From: Harmothoe impar
Lineage: Eukaryota; Annelida; Polychaeta; Phyllodocida; Polynoidae
DNA: 64,000 bases
Direction of reading: 5' to 3'
NCBI GenBank assembly: GCA_947462335.1
Contig: OX381710.1
Coordinates: 62,987,303-63,051,302, forward strand
Below, piece after piece: positions 23,845 through 34,560 of the stretch (position 1 is the stretch's first letter; every line of letters starts with the position of its first letter). Both the position numbers and the translations under genes were made by a program. A model generated the notes under the pieces. That model was given only the letters and a program-made list of their open reading frames with translations. It had not been told where the DNA came from and ran no database searches.

Positions 23845-24140
23845 TTCGTAGAAGAAATAAGGACCACGTTTCAGCTCTCCTAACCCCACACATTGCCCAG
23901 TCTATAAAAGAAGTACTCATTGGAACTGTGTTCATTTTCTATATATCCCATTCATGACTGATAGTGATACGTCTCGCAGTAACAGAATACGGGTTTATAT
24001 ATTCCTTTAGATATCCGATTCTAGAGGAATGACATATTTCAATCAGAATTGATAATGGACAAAGACTTATTTCCATATGGAGAGGAAGGTTGTCGCAGGG
24101 ACAGAGTAAGAGCCCTGAGTGAAATGATTGCCTCACCACT

Positions 24141-24195
24141 CCCAGGAATGAGATGCCCGGTCTGCGTGGTCAGAGCATCAAAGATGGTGGAGTTG
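24141..24195. repeat. Inverted repeat partner 1
   Basis: ACTCCCAGGAATGAGATGCC followed by CGGTCTGCGTGGTCAGAGC and ATCAAAGATGG. It matches the reverse complement of 25808-25866 with a few mismatches over about 50 bp. Confidence 0.75.
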
Positions 24196-25265
24196 TTATT
24201 ATTGCTCCAACAGAGAAGGCAAGATTGCCTCATTTCTAGTGACTTGTGAATGCTTAAACTTACACATGATGATCATAAGCAATTAACAAGGCTGTAACCA
24301 TTCATTGTTCAATGTAAAACCCACAGACTAGTGAGAAATATGGGTTTTGTGATTTCATGGTGATGCCCGTAACACACTGCCACTGATGCCCGTAACACAT
24401 TGTCAGTGCATGAAAGTGATGCTCCGTAACACAATTCTTTTGGTGTATATACATGTGTGCATTGGTTACTTAAATTGGTCCAAAATCACATTTCTGGTGT
24501 TTTTGCCTCCATGCTATCCCTATTGGTTTGTATACGATAATCATGTAAGATTCGGGAAATGCAAATATATATAATTTATATAATCAGTTTAACCAATTGA
24601 GGCCGGGCAGACCTTTTTATTTTTAGTCATGGGGCCAGGAAATTTTCCAAAAATTTTCCCTGGGGCCAGGACATTCTCAAATCCCATAGTTATGTCAATT
24701 ATAGTCGACATTTTTAAATAGTTTTATTGACATATCTCATGAAAAAATCACGTTCTTCCGGAATTGAAATTGAAGGAACAGAACAAGAACGTAAAAGTAT
24801 AACGTTTTCATGATTGTTCATCAGGAAATTAAATATCAGTGTCTTTGGTCGTAAGGTCTCTGTTGTTACACAAGTCCTTAAAAATGCAAAGTTAAGATAC
24901 TACTGGTCTAGAAAAATTAATAAACGTAAGTTTGCTGGCTGGCAAGAGGAGGTAATTGTCAAAGTGAGGCGGGGCACCGTGCACTGTCCGTGTTGAACTA
25001 GTCTTTGGTTCATAAGAGATGATAGTCGATTGATATATTATTACTGATTATAAATTATGGATACATTATGGATACATCCTCTATCGGATGAGTTTGTTGA
25101 GGAGTAAAAACATCCGGCCCCTCATGGTGTAGACTATAGTCTACATCTGGCCTGGCATGGATGTAGACTATAGTCAATGGGTTAAAATACTAAACTAAGG
25201 TAGCTATGAAACCAATCTTTGATTGTATATTTTGATGAAATTAATCAAGAATTACATGAAATAAA

Positions 25266-25419
25266 TACAGAGATCCACTCTAATCAGTCTGAAATCCTGG
25301 TTTCTCCACTCGTGATGCATTGGATCGGATCACACTCAGCTTTGCCTCGTGTGATACGATCCAATGCACCATTCGTGGAGAAACCTATCATTCAAACAGA
25401 TTATTGTGGACCTCTGTCT
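25266..25419. repeat. Long hairpin (foldback) with 13-nt loop
   Basis: The inner arms 25299-25335 and 25349-25385 pair with only a few mismatches (GTTTCTCCAC...GATCACAC), and weaker pairing continues out to about 25266 and 25419. It could be a small foldback MITE. The stem and loop sizes also resemble a hairpin RNA precursor, but nothing shows transcription. Confidence 0.8.
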
Positions 25420-25807
25420 ATATATTGGATCACAGAAATGTGCAGATCACAGTGGCAGTTTCAGTGGCTATTTTGAACTCCCTACCTATGGCCTGTACCT
25501 ACAAATCTTAGTTTCCAATGATAACTACTGAAAATACAATATAGCTATCAAGCTATGGCACATATCCCCGTGGACAGGGCATCACAGAAAAGTGTTACGG
25601 GCATCACAACAAATACTTTGATATGTGGCAAGGGGATCACTCATTAGTTCTAGGATGTCCAATACAGTGGATTTAGCCTCCTATTGCAGTGCAATTACTA
25701 TCCAGATTGTTTGTATTGATATTTTAGTCATACATACTGAGTTGTACAACCTGCCAACCTCCATAACACCCTCAAAACTAACCAAAACAAGCCTCCATTC
25801 AACCTAC

Positions 25808-25866
25808 CATCCGCCATCTTTGATGCTCTGACCATGCAGACCGGGCATCTAATTCCTGGGAGTGCT
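25808..25866. repeat. Inverted repeat partner 2
   Basis: GCCATCTTTGATGCTCTGAC, then CATGCAGACCGGGCATCTAA and TTCCTGGGAGTGC. It is the opposite-strand copy of 24141-24195, 1.6 kb away. Confidence 0.75.
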
Positions 25867-26212
25867 CACGGAGATTGCTGTATGTGATCTCATGGGTTTC
25901 ACACTCACCTGGTCGGCTTTCAGACAAATAGGCCACAAAGCACATTGTACACAGAGTGACTTCGTCTGTAATGTAATACTATTTAGCAGCCGATGAAATA
26001 TTAAAACGTCAATCCCTTTTGTGTGTCTGTGCTGGTGATGGATGACTGTTAGACTGATGGGGGTGGCATGACGTATTACCTACACGGGGATCCCATCAGC
26101 TGTCAATCCCAATTAGGGTAGATTCACCTGGAGTCGGACATATACCTTGAGATGGACACCTGATTTTGTGGCTATTCAAGGCTGTGTCTCACTATTTTGG
26201 GCCAAGGTGAAC

Positions 26213-26272
26213 GTCTTTGACTGGGTGCCGTCTTTGACCGGGTGTCATCTTTGACCGGGTTCTGTCTTTGAC
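26213..26272 (+). repeat. 17-bp minisatellite, about 3.5 copies
   Basis: The unit GTCTTTGACCGGGTGTC is repeated with small changes from 26213 to 26272. Confidence 0.9.
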
Positions 26273-28142
26273 CTCCTGAGAGAAAAAGGTTTATCTAGGG
26301 CAGGTGAAGATATATATGGATATGTAACCACCGCCATTTTCTTTATTCAACCCCTTTAATATCAAAGAAGAAATTAATTTTTTCTAAATCTTATTTCAGG
26401 GTGAATCTAACCGAGAGCTGGATGGAAGGCCTTCTACAGAAGGAACATGTGACTCACATCACAAATGACTCAGAGCATGATTATTAAGTGATTGAATGGT
26501 TTGACTGAAATGAACATGAATGATGAATGACTGTACTGCCCATGTGAGCACCACCCATGTGACCATGATATTATGTATTTAGGACAATCTGTGTACAATC
26601 TTGTGTATTGATACCATTTATTGAAAGTCACTCAAAAGCCAAGGGCCTTTCAAGGGCCCTTAAGCAATTCTCTCTAATGATATTACTATTCTGTCCTTAC
26701 ATTGGTTTAACCTATAATTGGTACACGTCTTCTCTCCATCATTTAAACATATGACGTGATACATCCCTACCACTCCTTATTAGTAATACTAGTATAGTGA
26801 GAACCCAGTGGGACTACTTCCCTTACACCCACCTATAGGGGAGTGACTGAGTCAGTCTATAGCTGCAAGCACCAGAGGGGAACCCGGGGGAACACGCTGC
26901 CAAAGTGACCTAAAATGTCGCGAACTAAAATGAACTAAAATGACATTGTTATGAGTGTAACTGAGATTGCCAGACTGGATCGATCTATACGAAAACTACA
27001 TTTGAGTCATTTATATACGACAATTAATCCTTCGCCACTTCTCTACAACCTAATTGTGTATAGCCAATACTATTTAGCTAAGTTTTACTGATTTATCTAA
27101 AGTGCCCCACTGGTGAACATTCTCAGAATCAAGAAACTCACTGATTCCCCCTGATCTGTGTTGGCTCAGGGCAATTTTTTGAAAATATTTTTAGTATGTT
27201 TTCGCAAGAGAGCTTCAAACCCTTGACCCTAGGATCTAGAGGCAGGCAGCTAACAAGACAAGTGTCAGCAAGGACTGTATTGATAAGATTGTCAATGGTT
27301 CATGAGTTTAGAATGTTCCAGTTGGATGATATGTTGGATAATCACTTCCCAAGTTATCATAGAAATACAACAGCAACCCACTCTGGTATTTTTGATACAT
27401 TACAGGATGGATATATCCTCAACTCATGAGTAGGGTCTGATGAGGAGTCCATACACCATTCGCATCAAATGCCATGTCATTAGGACAGAACTCTGTCATT
27501 TTCAATGTAAAGATACCCATCCTGTGGAAAGCTGTAGTATCAATATGACTTGGTCACTTCCATATTTGGTTCGGGCATTGGTTTTATGTTGTAAATGACC
27601 TATAAGAAGTATCAAGGGGTTTACATACGATTTTGAGATAGTCAGAATGGTCCTTAAAGATGGTATATAAGCTATAATTCGAGGGATTTTTACTCATGCC
27701 ATATTACTATTGTATAAGGTCTCCTATGAATACTCCCTAACTCTTAAAAGGATTGAAAGTCTCTAAATCTATAAAATTAGCACATGTAGTGCAATACTTT
27801 TTGCTGTAGGTCGACACTAAAACCCCCTATGTTGTGGTACTGCATGGCTCAGTGCATTCTCTACCAGGCTAGTTTACCCTGTACTCACCTAGGGGAGTGA
27901 CTGAGTCAGTGATGTGAATAAGCAACATTGTTTTCTATCTCAAATCATGCATTTATAAACAAATATATTTAACATTGAGCACTGCATATCAGCTAAAATA
28001 ATAACAAAACCCTTGACATTAAAATGATATCCATTTTGTAGAAAAGGTTTGGGAAGTCTATTAGCTGATACACCATCTTTAATTATTAAATACTCTTTGC
28101 TGTCATGATGCATAAGGCTGCATTCATGTATCATGCCTCTCC

Positions 28143-28260
28143 AGTAACAGTCAGAGCTGAGCGAGGACCGATACTCTGTGCCTTTATAGGGGAACTGGGG
28201 GTTTCATAATATTAGAGAGGGGAGAATACACTAGGTGGCAGCATCACACACATGACAGCT
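28143..28260 (+). repeat. Diverged copy of a dispersed motif
   Basis: CAGTAACAGTCAGAGCTGAG...GCCTTTATAGGG resembles CAGCAACAGTCGGAGTGGAG...GCCTTAAATAGGG at about 12090-12140. It is a short, eroded dispersed repeat. Confidence 0.5.
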
Positions 28261-29092
28261 ATTAGCTGTGATCAGTTGGTATCCACACCTCTATCATGAC
28301 CCTCAGGGATTTCTCATTTGTGTGGGCCATGCTGCTTAAAATGATATTATTTTTCTTCTGATTCCATGATTTAAGTGCAAGGATCAAGGAGTGGTAATAA
28401 GAATATGAATAGCAAAATAGATAGCATTACATAAATTTTCACCAATAATACACATAATGCACCTCTATGCATTAATAGATAAAAAAGTTTTCAGCATATT
28501 ACTAGTATTGGTACCTGAAAGTATGTGCACTGAAGTGTGAATTCCCTGGTTTTGAAGGCCCTAGCTATCTGGGAAGTCCTTAGCCATCAGCATTAGGAAA
28601 TATCTATATAACATTATTCTCCCATAGGAATAGATCTGCTCCCTTGAAGAATGATCCCAATATATCAAATACCAATCAATGATACAATATTACTAGTACT
28701 AAGATTTGTAAATATGATATTGGAAATTGCCAAAACCAAAAAGAGCTAGCTCATGGATAATTGCCAAGTGCTTAGTCTTAATTAAACATTGGGAGTGTTA
28801 GACCAGTCAAGAGAACAGCCTAGCTATGTACACTGGAGTTTACTAAGGGAACTCACTGGTCAGGGATACCTCAGGTGCCCCACACCAGGGGACACTTCTG
28901 CCCCATAACTTCACCACTGCCCTAATTGACCTGGCCCATTAGCCATACCTGGGCTCTCCCCTCCCTACCAAAAAGCTTCCACAGTTGCAAAGATAAAATC
29001 ATACTTCAGGATTACCCTGGATATCAACATGTGATTTATTTAGCAAGAACACAAGTATTCATAATTATAGTGATGGGGCAGCAATTTACTGG

Positions 29093-29546
29093 GGTGTATT
29101 ACGATCCTGTTTTCTTATGCGGGAAGGACACGCCACCCTCAGGTGGAAGCAGGTGTGGTGTCGTGTCACCACACCGTTACCCCGTGATTAGGTTCGGACA
29201 CAGCACCACAGTTAGTAGCACCTACCACCTCGGGACTTCTGGTAGCACCATAGGCGGCAGGCGTATATAAGGCAGAGCGCAAGGCTTCTTCCTCAGTTCA
29301 TCCCAGGACAAGCTCTCGCCCCTTTGAAACCTTTGCTAGGGTACCTACATCCTCTGAACCATTTGAACCAGCTTACTGAGATCTGTATACATTGTAGGCC
29401 CTACAAGGCCGTGTTCACACATACCTTGATTTGGATGACCATATAGTTTGCACATTTGTAAAACCTATTCTAGAGAATTGAATAAAAGACCTGTTGCATT
29501 CAAACCGAATTGGAACCTGTGTTTGTCTCTTACTTTCATGACCCCC
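29093..29546 (+). mobile_element. Solo-LTR-like segment with TATA box and poly(A) signal
   Basis: It starts TGTATTACGATCCTG and ends near ACCCCCACA. It contains TATATAA at 29264-29270 followed by GC-rich start-like sequence, and AATAAA at 29481-29486 about 65 bp before the end. That order (TG, TATA, AATAAA, CA) is LTR-like. TGGTATTACATAG, just after the end, resembles a primer-binding site start. I see no second LTR, no target duplication and no gag-pol, so the boundaries and class are uncertain. Confidence 0.45.
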
Positions 29547-32200
29547 ACAGACATGGTATTACATAGTTGATCAAGTTACTTTGCAATAATGTTCTTAAAT
29601 TTAGTACCCGTCTCAGCACCCTGTGTCTCAGGAGCAGCTCATCCAAGAGATGTTTTTTTTCCTCTTTAAAAAAAAATTAATTAAAGGTTAGAGGGACTCT
29701 GTCTCCCTAGGAAATAGAGCTACCAAACTTCTAACGACACCATTGCAATCAGTAAAACGCCTACCTTAGATGTCTAGCGACGGATATTGTAGAACGCACT
29801 GTGTTATTATTTTTGTACCTGCTCCATACTTTCGACTTTAAACCATTGACCATTCCTACTTGCATTTGATATATATACATGTCCTGTCTTAGGAACATAG
29901 TCAAAACTATATTTGGTAATAATACGAACCTCCATGTTCCTATGATTTATAGAATTGTACAGCGTCAGCGTGTGTATCTATTCTGTAAATAAACGTTTAA
30001 TGCTCATTGAACAAACCTGGTGTATATCACAGAACTGTGGTAAGGAGCAATCAGCAACCTATTTATTTAGCCCTTATACATAGGATGCCTTCCTGGGGAA
30101 TACAGTCTCACAGGACAAGGATATACCTACATGTGAGGAATGCCATGTGGGGGATTCTAAATGTAAGTCAGGTGTCATTAAATCTTAACAAGGATGGCCT
30201 AGAGGTTGGTATCTACGGGGGCTAAACCATCCTCTACATGAGGCACCAGCCGTAGTTCCCCCTGACACCAGTAGGTGGTAGCACTGTGACATCAGAGAAG
30301 CACACTTCACGTTCTGCACACCAGGGGGCTGTACCAGTCATACAGAGACATCGAGAGGAATCGTCAGGATAAGATGCCCATAGGTCGTTAACGGTACTAA
30401 CACTAGCAGTAACAGTGTGGCTGCAATACTGGATTCTCTCTTTAAATCCCCACCAACCCTATTATATATATGAAGCGCGGATTACTGGTCTAAGATTGAC
30501 TCCGATGGGATGAGCAACTGTTAGCTACACGACAATGGCACCGAGGTCGATATATAGTTTTTCCGGTCCTCTTTCAAGGCAGAAGCCACACATTAAATGA
30601 TCCATAATTTGATGAGTTCTCGGCAGAGCATCACACACTATACATCGATTGATTTCCATCGATTAAAATAACCATTGATATGGATTGAATGTGAATGGAA
30701 CAAAAAGGTTCTTTTTAGGTTAAAAACAAGGAAATGTAGAAACAAATGAATAAAATTGAAAAATCACAATTTAATTTCTCCAATTTTCTTGTTTAACATT
30801 TCCTTCTCTCCCAAGAAAAGATCCAAATTATACGTCATCAAGTGTGAAATTGCCTGGAAAAGGGGGGCTGCCCTTAAAGGTACTTAATACGTTCTATGCA
30901 TACAACACCTGGTGGCAAATACTGGAACTACCCAAAACCATGATGTTTGCAGTTTTTTCCCACTTACATATCATGATCTTCCTTTATCTGCCACCCAAGT
31001 GTCACACCGTGGTATTCTACCATCCTGATCACTATATTTCCTATCTGCCATACCCGTAGGCTCATACAGCGAATAAATCAGAAATTATTTTGAATAACTC
31101 AGCATAGTTTCACTTTGCCCGTGACCCCCTATTTTCTTGTTTTCAACATGTTCCTAATGATTATCTAAATGCATACCTGCATTTTTTTTTGAGATATTGT
31201 ATGATGATTTTCTCTGTGTCAAATAATGTAATTTTCTCATGAGGACCTATAAGATGCACCCAAATCAGTCATACATCGGTTAATATTTGGAATAGAAAGC
31301 TTAAAATAGAACTGAATTGAAGCTCTTGAACCGCCTATTACAATAAAATTATCATATGTCAGATATCTCATTCACGTGTTTTGAATAATCATTTAAACAA
31401 ACTTTTTAACGAAATGTTTCAAAAAGCTTCTGTTTCGAATTAAATAGCACACATAAAAACGATTCTAAACCATGTATCATTACATCCAAGTAGTAACCAT
31501 GTATGTTATGTAAAAGGAAAAATATCTTGAGAAACTCATGAGGCGTTTAATGTAGTTCCCACATGGTTGTTCCTCATTAAAGTTAAATACACACGTTGAG
31601 GGAAGCATGGCATTTAGACTTGGAGAGCGGAGGGAGGTCTGCTCTAATAATTAAAATATCACAGTTTTTCTAGATATGATATGATATTTTATGAACGGAT
31701 GATAACAGATATGAGGTGATTCTCTTTACTTTTAGTAGGATGTTATTTGTTGCATTTAAAAGGCATATTCCCTTCCAGTCCCAAATTAAATCTTAATTAT
31801 TTCAACTGAAATCTAACCCATATTAACTGCTGGCCATCTCCGGGATGCCTACAAAAAATGGCTATTCATTCATTTCTTCTTCTGGTGTCTGAGCAAAACT
31901 CATTGTTCAAGGTTTTTGAAAGGGCAGTATTCTAAACGGATTACTTTCTGAATGATCCCTTCATTTTTTTGGAATATCCAAGTTCTAAACTGTTCTCCAA
32001 CTTTCCAACTAGAATATTTATAACCTCGTGCAGCTAAAACCTGTACATACAATGCTGCAGCAGGCCACAGTGACCACATGGTATTTTGTTCAGCGAATGT
32101 TATATAGATATCATACTATGATAGCAGTTCTTTCCCATACATATCATTTGATAGAAACTATATCGTTCTGAGAAAAACAAACATATCCCTCAACCACCTG

Positions 32201-32312
32201 CCAGCTAACAAAATATGTTATTCTACGTAAAAAAACGGTTTTAACGTTACATAACGTTTTGCCATAATAAGGAGCCATAGATAAACGTTACATAACGTTT
32301 TTTGTTTACTGG
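32201..32312. mobile_element. Short MITE, CCAG(T/C)AAACAAAA ends, copy 1
   Basis: CCAGCTAACAAAATATGTTA at the left and ...AACGTTTTTTGTTTACTGG at the right form imperfect inverted ends; the interior repeats AACGTTACATAACGTT. Related copies are at 44742-44841 (opposite orientation) and 49112-49157 (partial). Confidence 0.65.
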
Positions 32313-32792
32313 GCTTAGGGTGTAAGGTGATAAAGCACTACAGTAAACCACCCCACCTGCCTTGTTGATAAGGTTCTCATGCAGCACTAACTACACTATG
32401 TACGTACAATGTGTCTATACTAAATACATACAATCCCCATGCTGATTGCAGATAATAGGACACGAAATGCCTCTCGTATTCTCTTCGTCCTTTCCTTTGT
32501 AGTTGTCCTTTTATCAGTGTAATCTGTATACGTGTTAGTGTAGAACAGGGGGTGGATGCATTTACATACACTGAGGAGTGTGGCATCTATAGTCTCCTGG
32601 ATACTATATTAGTTGCACAAAATGGGACTGAGTTCAATACATTGTTATTTACCCCAGTCTCAGACCCGACTCTATCAAATAGTAAAGTTTGAGCAAAAGT
32701 TGGAATTAAGATTATAACATTAGTAAAATTATAATATTGGATAAATTTTCTTGTCCACGCTCCTGCTTGGGTATGTCCACTCGTGCGCCGCC

Positions 32793-33004
32793 TACACTCT
32801 AAGAACAGTGTGTTACATTTACACACTTATCAACATGCTTTTCTGCAGCCACATTTTGGTGTAACACACTTCCCACTGCACGGTCATTGCCAAAAGTGTG
32901 TCGATCTCAAAGATGTGTTGCAAATATGTGTGTGTAACTCCTTATGTATGTACCTGCTAACGGCATATAAATGGAGGGCTCCACGAGGGCAGCCCACACA
33001 TATC
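32793..33004 (+). mobile_element. Left part of a MITE with TACACTCTAAGAACAGTGTG end
   Basis: It begins TACACTCTAAGAACAGTGTG and shares about 160 bp (ACATTTACACACTTATCAAC, CCAAAAGTGTGT, GCAAATATGTGTGTGTAACT) with 34158-34320. This copy keeps the left terminus but not the right one; a foldback element follows directly. Confidence 0.6.
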
Positions 33005-33226
33005 AAAGAAGTAGAATCACTGTGACCCCCGACATGATCACTGAGGTAACTCTCCCAAGGACTCTAAAGTGACCCCCTAACATTAGCAGGATTCTATAAT
33101 AACTCTATAATGACTCCTATTCTAAGACTCCCTAATGATTGCGAGTCACTTTAGAGTCGTGGGGAGAGCTGTCTCAGTGATCGAGTACAGACTCCCATTA
33201 GGGAGTCACCGTGATTCTACTTCTTT
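33005..33226. mobile_element. Foldback element with AAAGAAGTAGAATC ends
   Basis: The left arm 33005-33077 and right arm 33140-33226 pair. The ends AAAGAAGTAGAATCAC and GTGATTCTACTTCTTT are inverted, as are GATCACTGAG...ACTCTAAAGTGA and its partner. It is non-coding. Confidence 0.8.
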
Positions 33227-34157
33227 TCTCTGTGCACACTGAGGTTTAAGCTGGTGGCTAATATGACCAGAGAAGATGGCAGCCTACACAGCTACCCCCT
33301 ACAGCGTTATTGCTTCTCACACCACAGACTGGAATACCTTTGTACTTGGTGAACACGTGCTCAGCATGCAGCCTGCAGCTTTTGGCCACCCATTGTAAAG
33401 ACTTGGACAACATGCAGAAAGGCAGGGCTTAATAACTGCACTTTTTTCACACACCCGCAATGATTTAAAATGGGACTGAAACCATGTTCTTTTTTACCTA
33501 CACGTCTTGAATCCCTACTCGCCCTTCTTCCACAATCTGCAACCTAAAAGGGGGTACTTGTCAAAGCCTGAAAAGAACTTGAGTCAAGAATAATGTTGTA
33601 AGCATGACTGTAAAGTCATTCGGATCTGTTAATTTAAAAATGACAATCGTCTTTCTTAGGGATTCTGATTGAGATGCAAAGTGTTTGATACAAGAGACTA
33701 CGCAATGTGTTCAGAATATTTCATTGGAGTGAGTTTTACTGCTGTTGTATGGCTCGGGAATTTCCCCTACTCTGTAGTTGAAGTCCCCAGTGCGACGAAA
33801 ATATAATATTATTGTAATCGATTTTACCATTAAATGAATTCTATATAGAAGACTTATTGAAATGTTAAATCAACATGGATTTACATTGATAGAAAAGACC
33901 TGAGTTCTAAGTTTCAAAAAGAATTCCCCAAAAAATATTGAGCAGCAAGGTTGACTCCTAGTACAGTTTCTGGGTCATCAAGTGTGGATGATACTAATGT
34001 ACATTAAGGTCTAAACAAGGTAATTTATTTAACTGGACGATGGGTGCTATTATATGAGTTTCTCCATACCTAGACACATGTGTCCTCGCAAAAGTATGTT
34101 AAGTGGATAATTATATATGACTGCTAAAGGTGGCTTGCCTACAACATAATCATGTCA

Positions 34158-34560
34158 TCAACCTTTACATTTACACACTTATCAACACGCTTTTGTGCAG
34201 CCATTTTAACACACATTTTGGTGTAAGACACTACACACTCTTTGCCAAAAGTGTGTTGATCTCAAAAGTGTGTTGCAAATATGTGTGTGTAACTCCCTAT
34301 GTATGTTCCCGCAACACACTGTTGTGCCTCTGCACGGGTAAAAATCGACACCGGCGACACAGCGACACGGCCTATTTAAAAATCGACACGGGCGACACGG
34401 CCCCTTTAAAAATCGACGGACACAGACATTTTTATAGGGCCCTAGTATATTCTGTTTGTATAAAAATCGACCTGCCGACACGGCACCTTTGCTAAAAATC
34501 TACACAGCGACATGGTCATAAATCGGGGTACCCATGTAGAGGCACACTGTTCCTAGAGTA
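34158..34560 (+). mobile_element. Right part of the same MITE family, with a nested insertion
   Basis: It is homologous to 32800-32955 and ends CACACTGTTCCTAGAGTA, the inverted counterpart of the left end at 32793. Its own left terminus is missing. It is interrupted by the element at 34324-34545. Confidence 0.65.
34324..34545. mobile_element. Nested MITE with GTGCCTCTGCACGGGTA ends
   Basis: The ends GTGCCTCTGCACGGGTA and TACCCATGTAGAGGCAC are inverted repeats. Flanking direct repeats ACTGTT (34318-34323 and 34546-34551), possibly extending to 8 bp (ACACTGTT), look like a target duplication of hAT-like size. The interior repeats TAAAAATCGACACSGGCGAC-like blocks four to five times. Confidence 0.72.

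Noticed and set aside
28926..29270. Open frame of 114 codons on the plus strand
   Set aside because: It runs across the start of the LTR-like segment and its TATA box; no domain or codon signal.
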